Positions 36,538 through 46,584 of a stretch of 64,000 nt of DNA are shown one piece after another. A program made the position numbers and the translations under genes. The DNA comes from Phytophthora colocasiae (taxonomy: Eukaryota; Oomycota; Peronosporomycetes; Peronosporales; Peronosporaceae). Numbering within the stretch: the first letter of the stretch is position 1; the number at the start of each line of letters is the position of its first letter. The stretch covers positions 3,534,001 to 3,598,000 of the forward strand of contig JAGKQI010000098.1 in assembly GCA_018806915.1 (NCBI GenBank), in the 5' to 3' direction. The notes beneath the pieces were generated by a model. That model was given only the letters and a program-made list of their open reading frames with translations, ran no database searches and was not told the origin of the DNA.

Positions 36538-39500
36538 TTACTCGTCGTCTTCTTCATAGTCGACGGTCAAATCATCCATGCCCGCGAACAGCTCGTCACG
36601 CGCCATTCGAGCGCCTCCACTCTTAATCTCCTTCTGCGACTCGGAATCAGCCTCGTTCACGGGTCGAGGCTGCTTGTCTTTTCCAGAAGTTTCCTCTGCT
36701 TGGTTATCACTTTCGTTACGGCGGCTGAAAGACCGACGAGGAGAAGGCCCGTTCGCCTTCCTTCCAATAGAACTGGAGGGGTGTTCACGACGATCAGGTG
36801 ACGGTGTCTGTGATCGGTCCGGGCGAGATGAACGCTTTTCCCGGTGTTCGCGGTGGCTGCGACGGGTTTTATCGTCCCGATTACTTTCGCGACGTGAGTG
36901 GTGGCGGCGATCGTGGCGATCGCCGCGATCCTCAACTCCGGTTGGATCAAACTCGTTACGGTCAGGTGGACCTGCAGATCCTGGACCATAAGTACCTTGA
37001 GCTAGCGGTGACGGTGGAGGAGAATAAGTGGATTCACGGCCACGCGAAGAAAATTCTCTGCGACTTTCACGGCTATACGATTCACGCTGTTGCGGAGGTG
37101 GCAGGGGGGAGGGCGAGCGTCGACGGCCCATCGGTGGAGGAGAAGTTGAGCGATGGTGGCCATGCGGCGGGGGCGGGGAAGATGAACGTCGCTGCGGTGG
37201 CAACTCCTCACGGTACATTCCCCCGCGATCACCTCGATACGATTGCTGCGCGTGATACTTATCACTTCGACCGCGACCTCCGCCACGTCCTCCACGACCC
37301 CCGCCATATCGGCTCAAATCAGCATCGTGCGAATCACGACGACCCTGCTGGTTCTGGAAAAAGCGTTGACGCTCCTGCTGCTCGTCACGAGCAACTTCAG
37401 CAATAGAGCGCTCATCCGTATAGCGAGGACGCTCCACACGTTCTTCAGGAGCCGGGTTCCCGACCAAACGCTCCTCACGGTCACGGTATCCACTAGACCG
37501 GTGGTTTGAACTGCTTCTCATCCTTACATCTTCGTGGGGGGACCGCGAACGAGATCGACGTCGGCTTTTAGATGATCCACCGTATTTTCCAAATCGCGGA
37601 GGGCTGCGGCTTCGGCTGCGTGGCAGCTGTAATAACCCCCCAGGTGGAGCAGAGCGCATACTGTCACGTTCCTCTCGCATTGACTCTTCTTCGCGCAGGT
37701 ACGAATGACGGCCACCTTCACGTCGGTAATCATGATTTCCACTGTCATCTTTGCGACTGCGTCTCGAAGAAAGAGACGGGGATGGAGATGAACCACGATG
37801 GAAGCTTTCACGTCCACGTTCTTCATCTCTCGGTTCGCGGCGCTCCATTGGACGCTCCATCCAGCGGCTTGGACGTTCACGGGGACGCCCACGCACTTCC
37901 TCCACTAGGACTGAACTTTCGCGGCTACGAACCTCCACAGGTGAAGGTGACCGATGGCCATACTTGCTGCGAAAGTCGCGGCGGTTCTCCTTGTCGGACA
38001 GTGTTCCGTACCCACCCTCGTGCTTTAAAACTTGTTTCACCAACGTGATGGGCGATCTAGAACGCGAGCGAGTGAGTGCCGAGCGGGATACCCGACGTTC
38101 CCGCGGAGGCCCAGCCATTGGATCATCATAACGATTGGCTGCAGAGTGAGTCTTGGGCGAACGGGAACGAGATCGACCCCGAGCACTTCCACGGTCGTCA
38201 CGGTCATTCCTTGGAGGACTGCGAGTACTACCGCGCTGACCATATTTCACACGGTCATGGTCGCGACGTCCATTCGAATCATCCATAGGATCATCATCTT
38301 CTCTGTAGTCCCGCTTCTTACCATGGTAATCGGTATCGCCTCCAACTATACAAACAGGTCCATTCAAAGTCAGCAAATAATCAAGTCGAGACAAAATAAC
38401 GAGAATTCAAGCTGCTCAGCACAACGCTTACCAAGTCGTCCGGACTTCAGAGCAAACCCTTGTTTGTTCTGAACGTTGGATCCACGCCGCGTCGAATCGA
38501 TCGCAAACTGCTCCTTGGTGTCGTAAACAGGAAAGATCTCGTGGCCTTTCACGTTAAAAACCTGCTTGCGGATCGCCTGTTTTGCGTGCTCCACGTTACA
38601 GAACCGCACACATCCCTTCTCAGCGAACGACAACGGGCCAAAGCGCTCCAATTGCTGGCACATGCCGTCCCACACTTCCGGATCACACTTGTCAAAGTCA
38701 AATTCACGAACTGCGTCCTTGTCTTCCATATTCACGTCTTCACCCGTTCGCTGCACAAACAACACAGTATCCACTGGTGGCCCACGCGCGAAGTTCGCGT
38801 TCAAGAAGGCACGGCCACGAAACTTATTGGCGTTCACATAGAGAATTGCTTCACGTGCATGCTCAATCGAGGGCATGCTCACGAACGCGTAGGCCGTCGC
38901 GTTGTGGTCCGGCTGCTTGATCTGCACACTCATATAATCAATCTCAGGCCATACGGGCGTCAAAAACTCCACAATATCACCACTAGGTGTGTGGCGGGGA
39001 ACGCTACCTAAGAACAGGTAGGGGCACGGCGGGCAGTTGCGCGGTGAGAAAACACTGATCTTCTGGCGTCTGCCTTCCGCCTCAACTGTGCGGCCGTTAG
39101 ACGCCTGCGGCTGCTTCTTCCATGAAGAAGGTTCTTCAAGACCACGTTTGGGGGCGCTGCTGCTCGCGTCGCGATTCAACACCACGATCTTCCCCTCCTT
39201 GTTGCTGTCATCAAGCTTGGCTTTTTTGGGTTCACGTTCGGATGGCGCGTAGCTATCGTCACCTCCAGTTCTGTCCGTTTCGTCGCGGAGTTTCTTGCGG
39301 CTGCGCTCCGAGGGTGACGCCTGGTTACTGCTCTGTTCGTTGTCAGTGACGTGGCTGCTGGGTTTGCTTTGGCTCAAGTCCAGCTCCGGTTGCAAGCGCT
39401 CTTCAAGAGCGTTACGCAGCGGCGTCACCTGACGTAGAATGACCGAGGACGATTCGGTCTCCAGCAGATTCTGAACGGCCTCGTCGATGCGCTGCAGCCA

Positions 39501-39887
39501 CATGCGCGTGTTCTTACGGGCGATGGAGGCGGCAGACGTGGGCGTAGAAGCGGCGGCGGCGGCCGGCGGTGTCTTGACGATCTGCAGCAGTGCGCGTAGC
39601 GTGTGGATGCGTACGGACTGGGAGCGCTTGGGGCCGCAGAGCTTGAGCAGGACGTCCACCACGTTGAGCTGCACGTGGGGGAAGCTGAAGAAATGTTTGT
39701 GCAACAGCTGCGCCGCCAGACTGAGCACCACGTCGCTGGCGTCAGCGCCTGTGGCTGCGTGGATGATGCGCTCGTAGGCGTCTTCAGCTTTGTCCTCGTC
39801 GCGCTTGGGGTCGTTGGCGGCCAGCGCGGAGACGTCCTCGATCTCCGAGTCCCACGCGTAGAGCTCCGTCAGCATATCCTCCGCCAT
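36538..39887 (-). CDS. RRM/RS-domain RNA-binding protein (two exons)
   Basis: Exon 1 is 39887-38432 and exon 2 is 38345-36538; an 86-bp intron (GTAAGC...TATAG, phase 1) joins them; 1087 aa. ATG 39887 (MAEDMLTELYAWDSEIEDV) is preferred to 39956 because an Inr/FPR motif lies between them. Residues 1-130 are helical (VVLSLAAQLLHKHFF, VNVVDVLLKLCG-like repeats). Residues about 285-440 look like two RRM folds: CPYLFLGSVPRHTPSGDIVE, TAYAFVSMPSIEHAREAI, KGCVRFCNVEHAKQAIR. The second exon is almost all Arg/Ser/Asp/Gly (RSRSRSP blocks, a GGRGGRGGGRG stretch), ending in an acidic DDLTVDYEEDDE. This resembles SR-type splicing or mRNA-processing proteins; the exact orthologue is not recognised. Confidence 0.82.
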
Positions 39888-39909
39888 GCTTCGATCTGTG
39901 GCCTGGCTG

Positions 39910-39930
39910 GGAAATTCCTCTCTGAAGTGA
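39910..39930 (-). promoter_or_regulatory. Inr-FPR core promoter of the RRM/RS gene
   Basis: On the - strand TCACTTC (Inr) is followed by AATTTCC (FPR) eight bases later. The implied start near 39928 is downstream of the ATG at 39956 and 40 bases upstream of ATG 39887, which decides the start. Confidence 0.6.
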
Positions 39931-40168
39931 AACGAACGACCCCCACCCTCCTCCACGTATTTTTCTTCTGTAGATTTTCCATCCTCTTTGTGTACGATAC
40001 ATCACTTAAAAGAATCTCTTCAACACATTTGTATGTAGTAAAGTATTGGTACTAACATGGCTACATCTAGCGATCTAAAACGACCACCTTCAACAAGAAA
40101 AACGGTTGAAAAAGATTCTTCTTCTTCTTCTTCTTGTGTGTCACTCACTACATGTAGCAGCAGCCAGG

Positions 40169-41614
40169 TTAAACTCCCCATGTGTCGTTCCAGGGACTGA
40201 GTGTACCGTTCGGCTGTTGGTACGTTCCAGCAGTGGGCTGCCACGTATTGCATGTACTTCGTTCCTGGTCTTGCATGAGTCGCATGAGCTCTGTGGTTTG
40301 TTGTAGAGCGCATTGTCGCATTGCCAGATCAGCCTGTTGGGCGGAGATCAAGTCACGCATCTGCTGAAGCTGCAACTCCCACAACATCCAGCGATAAGCT
40401 GGCTGTGTAGGAATCGGCAAGAAGGGAGAATTGAACACTGAGTTCATCATTGAAGACTCCAACGGGGGTAGAGGTGGAAGTGGAGGTGTGAACGCTGACT
40501 GCATGGGCGTAGTTGCACATGGGAATCCTGGTAGTGCTGACTCGGAACGTGAAAGAGGAGGGGTGAAAGCTGCTGCTCCAGCAAAGTCGTTCAGGTGGCT
40601 CGAAGAAGATGTGGACGTCAACGAACTAGTCGATGCTGGACTATTAGAAGCCGCTTGTTGGCCTTGCATCGCCGCCTTAATCCATGAAGCGTTAGGAGAC
40701 GTTGCAGGAGGAACTGAGTGTGCGCGTTTCAAGATTGGAGACACACTCGCCAGTCGCTGCGATGGAGAGTTGTTGTTGCAAACGGTCTCGGGTGCTGCGC
40801 TTTCCGGCGCAGGACTCGTCAATACTTTCAACGGCGCCTCGTCTTGATTCAACACAGAACAAACGTGTTTGACTCCAGCACTTGATCGCTTCTTCTTTTT
40901 CAGATAAACAATGTCGTTTATCACATCGTCCAGTGGCATGACAGCCACACGGCCCGGGTTTTCGCTTTGAAGTCTGATGTAGCCGTCGTTCAATGCACGA
41001 AGCCACGCGTGAATCTCAACGTGCCATCCTTCCACTAGAAACTTGGAAATAATCTCTTGGAAGGCTGACACGTTGCCAGTACCGAGATTTCCTCCACCCA
41101 TAGCGAGCACAAGCGTTTTCCCGTTGGCAGTGGCCGCTCCTTTTTGCAACTGCATCAGTAGCTCCGTCTGCAGCATTTTGTCGTCATTTCCGGTGGTTTT
41201 AGTTGCCCATCCAAACTTCTTCAACGCCTGTGCAATGTTTGGGTTGGTCTTGCTGTATGTGGCCAGTTGATGTGCGACAACGGCGGACGAGCTGGCGCCG
41301 CATAGGTGGTCAGTGAGGGCCTCGAAATGGATACGGACGTCGTGCGGACATGTAGCGCCTTTGATGCAACGAAATAGCAGGGGGCTCTTTACCAACGAGG
41401 CTGTCGTGTTATCCAGATTAAGAAACACATAGCGCTCGCGGTGCTTGGGTGTATACACTTGCGGCAACTTGAGCAGCCAATAGTGGCGGCGTTCGACGTC
41501 ATCTCGCTCCGTCCTGGTAGCCTCGTCGTCGTCAGGGATCGATGCAGCTGGGGGGAGGAGCGAGGAAGGCGCTGGAGGCGCGGATCTGCGGCGCGCAGGG
41601 GGCGTAGCGGGCAT
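40169..41614 (-). CDS. NYN-domain protein
   Basis: 481 aa from ATG 41614 (MPATPPARRRSAPP); the frame is open further but without ATG. The N-terminus is Pro/Ala/Arg-rich. The conserved part (residues about 50-240) has YWLLKLPQVYTPKHRERYVF, NLDNTTASLVKSPLLF, VVAHQLATYSKTNPNIAQAL and KTLVLAMGGGNLGTGN ... GWHVEIHAWLRALNDGY. The last two match the strand-loop pattern of NYN/PIN-like nuclease domains (usual motif G-D-G-N). Here the middle Asp is replaced (GGGN), so nuclease activity is doubtful. The C-terminus is Ser/Pro-rich with a helix QLQQMRDLISAQQADLAMRQ. A decayed copy lies directly upstream. Confidence 0.75.
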   Translation of the reverse strand: MPATPPARRRSAPPAPSSLLPPAASIPDDDEATRTERDDVERRHYWLLKLPQVYTPKHRERYVFLNLDNTTASLVKSPLLFRCIKGATCPHDVRIHFEALTDHLCGASSSAVVAHQLATYSKTNPNIAQALKKFGWATKTTGNDDKMLQTELLMQLQKGAATANGKTLVLAMGGGNLGTGNVSAFQEIISKFLVEGWHVEIHAWLRALNDGYIRLQSENPGRVAVMPLDDVINDIVYLKKKKRSSAGVKHVCSVLNQDEAPLKVLTSPAPESAAPETVCNNNSPSQRLASVSPILKRAHSVPPATSPNASWIKAAMQGQQAASNSPASTSSLTSTSSSSHLNDFAGAAAFTPPLSRSESALPGFPCATTPMQSAFTPPLPPLPPLESSMMNSVFNSPFLPIPTQPAYRWMLWELQLQQMRDLISAQQADLAMRQCALQQTTELMRLMQDQERSTCNTWQPTAGTYQQPNGTLSPWNDTWGV

Positions 41615-41714
41615 TGGCGCTGGAGTTTCCTGTCCTTTCGCGGCGCTCGCGGCCAATTAGAAATGCGTTTTGATGTTGAAGTGTTGAAGTGGGTGTTGAA
41701 GTGGCTTATGCATT

Positions 41715-42567
41715 GTTGTAGTTTTTGCTTTTGAACTATCTTGGCATGACGCATCATTTCGGTCGTCCGCTGCAAAAGTGTGTGTGCGCACACCTGCTGA
41801 GCAAAAAGCAAGTCCTGAATTGGCTGCATCTGCACGCGACTGCAGATTCTAGTGGCGGATTCTCCGTTGAAGTCGAGGATCGAATCATTCGACCTTGTTT
41901 CACCATTTCTGCCCACGAAACCTTAGGTGGTGAGGCAGCAGAAGAAGCTTGGTTGGGTGAAGCAGTGGATGTGGACCAAGTCGATACTGAAGTCATCGCT
42001 GCCTCCTGGGTTACCGATCATTTTTCCGGTTGGTGTCTCTACAACTCTCCTCAGTTGAAGGCACATTCTTGCCTTGGTATTCGGGCAAGCCAAAGTTTCG
42101 CCGCCCCCTTCTAAGTCTCAATCTGTCGTGAAGCGCGTACAGCGACGCATGAATTTCCACATACGAACCTTGCTTCAAGAAGGTGCACGGTAGGCATTTG
42201 ACTTGCCAATATAGTCGACTCCTGTCACCAAACACGCTTTTCTTCGTTGGTATTGACTGCCCCTTTGTGCTAGCGCTTTGTTTCCACTTGCAACCAGCTT
42301 GAGTAGTGCCCAGCCAAACTTCTTAGCAACAGAAAGGCTTGTCTTGCAATATGTGGCTAATTGAACCTTCACTGCTGTCGTCGGGCTATTGGGAATATTG
42401 CCGTTGAGGTGTTCGTTAGCGCCGCAAAATTAAGAAAAGTATCGAATGGATTCGCTGCTCCCTCCATCCACGGGCTGGTACCGGTAAAGTACGTTGCTCG
42501 CAAGGACAAATGTTGTCCAAGTTGAGGAAAAAGTAGCGTTCTCGGTGTCCTGGAGTGTACATGGGCG
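41715..42567 (-). pseudogene. Decayed duplicate of the NYN-domain gene
   Basis: Scattered - strand pieces in shifting frames match the intact neighbour: MYTPGHRERYFFLNLDN (near 42510-42558), QLATYCKTSL ... AKKFGWALLK (42300-42370), YVEIHASLYALHDRLRL (42110-42165) and the C-terminal helix DLLFAQQVCAHTLLQRTTEM (41740-41815). Order and strand are the same as in the parent. Frameshifts and stops are frequent, so it is an old tandem duplicate. Confidence 0.8.
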
Positions 42568-42569
42568 GA

Positions 42570-43277
42570 ATTGGTTCCTAGAAGAAATTGCCGTGACCCC
42601 CCGAGGATAGCGGCACGGAAGGAGTTGTCGGGGTCGAACTGTATTTGCAAGGCTCTTTGAATGGTTCTACGGTAGACTTCTACCACGCCCCAGCCTGGGG
42701 CCCCCAGGTACCGGATAGGTCTACTTATGAATATGGCTTTGAGTGTCGCTGTATTTGTTGCCGATGATCTGGATAAACTTACACCAGTTATGAGCGAGCG
42801 TCGCCCACCAACCCGCAAGTGTTTGGTGCTGTCGACATAGCAAAAAGGACGTAGCACACCGAGACTGTAGTCGACTAGCGGATTGCCACGTGCACTTCAA
42901 CCTACAAAACGCTCGAGGCTTGCAGCGTCGAGGGCACGGCAGAACTTCCAGGAGCTTTTTGTGCAAAGGCTTGCACAATTTTAATACGTTCGGAACCCGG
43001 GGACAGACCAAAGGGATCCCATCGATTGACCTTTACGTGCTCTCTTCGTGCACAGCCTCCGATCTACAGACATGCTCGAGCTTTGCCGCCCAGCACAAGA
43101 GGACGTTGGCGCGTCTATCTTGCTGTTCGACCGGCTTTGCCGCTTTGATAGTGCGCGAGATGGTCCACTTGCCGCATTACGGCGCCGTTGACTTTATCAT
43201 CATGCCTTTCCGACACGGCGATGGGGAGGCACCAATTGCACCCGTGCAGTCTCGCCCTCCCGCACTACGAGCGTGTC
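42570..43277. other. Intergenic region with unidentified remnants
   Basis: A GC-rich palindrome CCTGGGGCCCCCAGG lies at about 42695-42709. The - strand frames (e.g. AGWWATLAHNWCKFIQIIG) look like eroded coding sequence, possibly of a repeat, but I cannot name it. The right end contains the promoter of the next gene. Confidence 0.35.
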
Positions 43278-43296
43278 CCTCACTCTACGTTTTGCC
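43278..43296 (+). promoter_or_regulatory. Inr-FPR core promoter of the thaumatin-like gene
   Basis: CCTCACTCTACGTTTTGCC fits the oomycete composite at 16 of 19 positions and lies 76 bases before ATG 43372. Confidence 0.65.
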
Positions 43297-43371
43297 TACA
43301 AAGAGAGAAGCACACGGTGGGTCTTCGCAGCCTCCGCGTCTTACATCGCGTCTGGAAAACAAACTCCAACA

Positions 43372-44709
43372 ATGGTTTGGCGCTCGTCTGTAAGTGCCAT
43401 GGTAGCTGTGGCCATTGGCCTCATCGCCCAAGCTCAAGCATTCGATGTCACCCTCGTGAACTCTTGCTCTGAATCCATCGTCGTGTTCGACTCCAAGTCG
43501 ACCGAGACGCTCCAGGTAGGCGGCTCCAGCACCCACACGGTATCTCCCGGTGCAGCCTACGTGTACCGCAAGGGCACCGGTGGCCAAGCCACCCTAGCAG
43601 AGTTTTCTGCTGACAACAACGCTGCTTGGTACGACATCAGCATTATCCCTACGGGTGACAAGAGCGGTCCTGGCAACTGCGGAAGCCTGGAAGAGTGCAT
43701 GGAAGTCACGGGTGGCGTGGGCTTCAACGTCCCAATGAGCATTGAACCCAGCCAGCCAGACGGCAAACGCTGTGTGACGCTTACCTGTATGGAGAACGGT
43801 TGCAGTGACGCCTACCAGTTCCCGGCGGATGACACCAAGACACACTCGTGCCCTAGCTCAGTCGACTTCACCGTGACGTTCTGCCCTGGTGGATCCTCGG
43901 GTGCGCAGCAGTCAGTTGACCAGACTGTCGACCAGGTCGCCAATGAGGCCCAGAGCTCGGTACAGCAGTACACCACACCGGCACCTACGACAGCTGCGCC
44001 AACGCAGCCCCCGACCGAGGCCCCCACGCAGCCACCTACGGAATCCCCGACCCAGCCCCCTACCCTTCCTCCGACCGAAGCACCAACTCTTCCTCCGACC
44101 GAAGCACCAACTCTTCCGCCTACGGAGGCCCCAACTCTTCCTCCCACTGAAGTCCCGACGCTTCCTCCCACTGAAGTCCCGACGCTTCCTCCTACTGAGG
44201 CCCCTTCTGCTTCGAGTGCATCTGCTTCGACTACGGGCGATGTCGATGCTGGTGACAGCCAGTGGAGTGACTTCATTGGCAAGGTTGGTGCCCACAACGA
44301 GACTTCGAGCTCTAACGACGTGGATGTAGGCGATGACTCGGGCAAGAGCGAGGCGAGCAGCAAGGCCACGACCCAAACGAGCATCACCGCTAAACCCGAT
44401 CCGTACCAGAAGGCAGGTGTGGAAACTACACCACCGTCAGCCCTGCAAACGGCCGGTGACAATGGCTCAGTTCAGCAAGTCAACACGCAGAGCTCGGACG
44501 GCGGCTCGGGTGGCACCACCTACATCGTTCTGTGCATCGGTGCTGCTGTTGGTGCAGTTGCCGTGGCAGCTATCGTGGTGATCCGCAAGAAGAAGCAGGC
44601 GTTCGACGAGATGGACAACAAGACACCCGTGTTGAACACCATGCGCGACGGCCCTACGGATCATTCTGTTCTCATGACGGCGACCAACCATACGAGTGCC
44701 GTCTTGTAA
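43372..44709 (+). CDS. Thaumatin-like secreted/membrane protein with Pro-Thr stalk
   Basis: 445 aa. ATG 43372 starts a clear signal peptide (MVWRSSVSAMVAVAIGLIA, cleavage probably after AQA about residue 23). Residues 24-180 resemble a thaumatin/osmotin-type fold: FDVTLVNSCSESIVVFDS, AWYDISIIPTGDKSGPG, paired Cys in GNCGSLEECMEV and KRCVTLTCMENGCSDAYQFP. Residues about 200-280 are a Thr/Pro stalk built of LPPTEAPT-type eight-residue repeats. A Ser/Thr-rich part leads to a single membrane helix (about 383-404, IVLCIGAAVGAVAVAAIVVI) and a short basic-then-polar cytoplasmic tail (RKKKQAFDEMD). So it is a type I surface protein with a heavily O-glycosylatable stalk. Ligand unknown. Confidence 0.85.
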   Translation: MVWRSSVSAMVAVAIGLIAQAQAFDVTLVNSCSESIVVFDSKSTETLQVGGSSTHTVSPGAAYVYRKGTGGQATLAEFSADNNAAWYDISIIPTGDKSGPGNCGSLEECMEVTGGVGFNVPMSIEPSQPDGKRCVTLTCMENGCSDAYQFPADDTKTHSCPSSVDFTVTFCPGGSSGAQQSVDQTVDQVANEAQSSVQQYTTPAPTTAAPTQPPTEAPTQPPTESPTQPPTLPPTEAPTLPPTEAPTLPPTEAPTLPPTEVPTLPPTEVPTLPPTEAPSASSASASTTGDVDAGDSQWSDFIGKVGAHNETSSSNDVDVGDDSGKSEASSKATTQTSITAKPDPYQKAGVETTPPSALQTAGDNGSVQQVNTQSSDGGSGGTTYIVLCIGAAVGAVAVAAIVVIRKKKQAFDEMDNKTPVLNTMRDGPTDHSVLMTATNHTSAVL

Positions 44710-44835
44710 GTGTAGTAACTGGTTGAAGATAGCGCTTGAATCAAGTGTCGAATGCCTCGTAACGTTCTACCGTTAAGTTAACAACTGCTAAAGATCTGCT
44801 TGCCTGGCATCTTTCTACTCCAGAAGTGCACCGTC

Positions 44836-45801
44836 TTAATTGTCCATCAGTTCCTGGATATCTACGCGCGCTTGCTCTGCGGCTGGCAGCTCCTGAAACC
44901 GCGTGTCCAGTTCCTCGACACGACCGAGCTTCTTGAGCGCATCAAATTCTAGAACTACATCCAGTGGAGATACTGCACTGCCCATGGCGCGATGAACCTC
45001 ATACAAGTACACCACAGAATGGTATTGCTCGTACTCGTGCAAAATTGATGCAATATTTTGCCGCGCTTGGTCCGTTAACGGTAGTGACGCGTATGCCTCA
45101 ATGGCCTCGGCGAAACGTCCACGGTAGCAGAACTCCTTGACGATGGTGGAGGTCACACTAAGCGGAGCCCATTCCCAGCCTTTGTTTTCCGCCAGGACAG
45201 CCACCACCTTGGTCTTGGATGCATCAGTTGAGGTCTGCTTGCTCTTGGCGGGGTCTGAGGACTCCTCATCCAGTTCCTCGTCTCCCTCCTCCCCCACCTC
45301 CTCTATTTCTTCCCCCTCCTCCTCTGCAGCTTGAAAAGATTCCATAGCATTTAAGTGGGTTTTATAGGCTCGCATGTAGGCATCCAACGGAGCACCAGAC
45401 AGGAAGAACTGGCGTAGGAAGAACAGCCGCCAGACGGTGACACCAGCCATGTTGGCGTGCGGCGCCAGTGCCTTGAACACGGCATCGGTCACCAGTGGGT
45501 CAACCTTGACATTTTGAAATCCCCAGCGAGCCAGTGGAGTGAGTCTTTCGACGTACTGCGGGGCGAACAGCGCCTTTGGGTGCAGTGGCTTGTGGCTTTT
45601 AGAAACACGATTGATGAGCTTTTGGTCCACCTGCAGATACTGCAGAACACGCTGCGTCACCACAGCCGGGGGCAACACCTCCCCATCTTGCAGCACCAGC
45701 GACGAAAGACTGAAACTCTCAGTGTTGGTGGCGGCGGTCGACAGCAGCGAGCAACGCGCCGTTGGGCGCAGCAGCGAACGAGCTCCACTCAGTGCCAGCA
45801 T
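44836..45801 (-). CDS. Conserved-looking protein with mitochondrial presequence
   Basis: 321 aa from ATG 45801. The first 25 residues (MLALSGARSLLRPTARCSLL) are rich in Arg/Ser/Leu without acids, typical of mitochondrial import. The body is helical with TPR/PPR-like units (GRFAEAIEAYASLPLTDQAR, YEQYHSVVYLYEVHRAM, VLEFDALKKLGRVEELD). A central acid run (EEEGEEIEEVGEEGDEELDE) splits the domain. No catalytic motif is seen. It may act in mitochondrial RNA or translation processes, which is a guess from the repeat style only. Confidence 0.7.
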   Translation of the reverse strand: MLALSGARSLLRPTARCSLLSTAATNTESFSLSSLVLQDGEVLPPAVVTQRVLQYLQVDQKLINRVSKSHKPLHPKALFAPQYVERLTPLARWGFQNVKVDPLVTDAVFKALAPHANMAGVTVWRLFFLRQFFLSGAPLDAYMRAYKTHLNAMESFQAAEEEGEEIEEVGEEGDEELDEESSDPAKSKQTSTDASKTKVVAVLAENKGWEWAPLSVTSTIVKEFCYRGRFAEAIEAYASLPLTDQARQNIASILHEYEQYHSVVYLYEVHRAMGSAVSPLDVVLEFDALKKLGRVEELDTRFQELPAAEQARVDIQELMDN

Positions 45802-46584
45802 GGCGACTACCAGACATAAGTTGAAATTGTAGGTAAATCTAGAAACAAATTGTAGGTTGAAGCAACACCATCATGCGCTCGACTCCGGCTTCCTCTACGA
45901 GCATTGACCAACGTGTTGGACTACAGTTGTAGTTGTTTCGGTGGTGTTCTGCTCTCCAGATCCATGGAGAGCTGTTGTCAAGGCACTTGCTCTAGCGACC
46001 GAGGCATAGAAACCCACTCCGAAGATTGAGACTACGATCGAAATCCATCTGCAACTTTGGTCGCGCGGAAGTCCGTCACTCGAAACATCAGCAGTACACG
46101 GCAGCTAGTGAAACGTCGAGCTATGCGATCATGCAATGTGTCCACGTCACGGCGCTGGACACGACCGACTATATAGAGTCTCGAGAGATTTTCAGAGCCC
46201 ACCACCGTCCGGGGTGAAGTGCAGGACCATCCGCGCTCCCGCATGTTCTCTCCGATGTTCCCACGCGAAAGAAGATCGAACAAGGAGCTCAGTCTGAAGC
46301 CTGTGTGTACGGGCTCCGGACGTTGCTGCAAGCCACACAGACCCCATGTTGAAGCGGTTCAGGTCTACTGAACAGCGCCGGTAAGAAATGTCGAAAAGAA
46401 CGAAACCACCGCTGCGGTTGTGCTCGTGTTTAGAAAGAGTCGCGCTGCGTACCATTGTGCAAATTGCGGTCGAAGACGCTGTCACTTGCAGCAGCTTTCG
46501 TGCCAAGATACCCGTCGTTCACTCGACATTCCGGCCCGAGCCCCACAGGCAAACGGCAGCAACGGATCGGAAGTTACAGGAGAT
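45802..46584. other. Divergent intergenic region
   Basis: About 780 bp between the starts of the mitochondrial-type gene (-) and the START-FYVE gene (+). Several short open frames without motifs. An upstream non-coding exon of the START-FYVE gene is possible. Confidence 0.35.

Noticed and set aside
36093..36626. 177-codon + frame in the HDAC-RS spacer
   Set aside because: Composition is that of non-coding DNA, it overlaps the RS gene end, and no promoter is seen.
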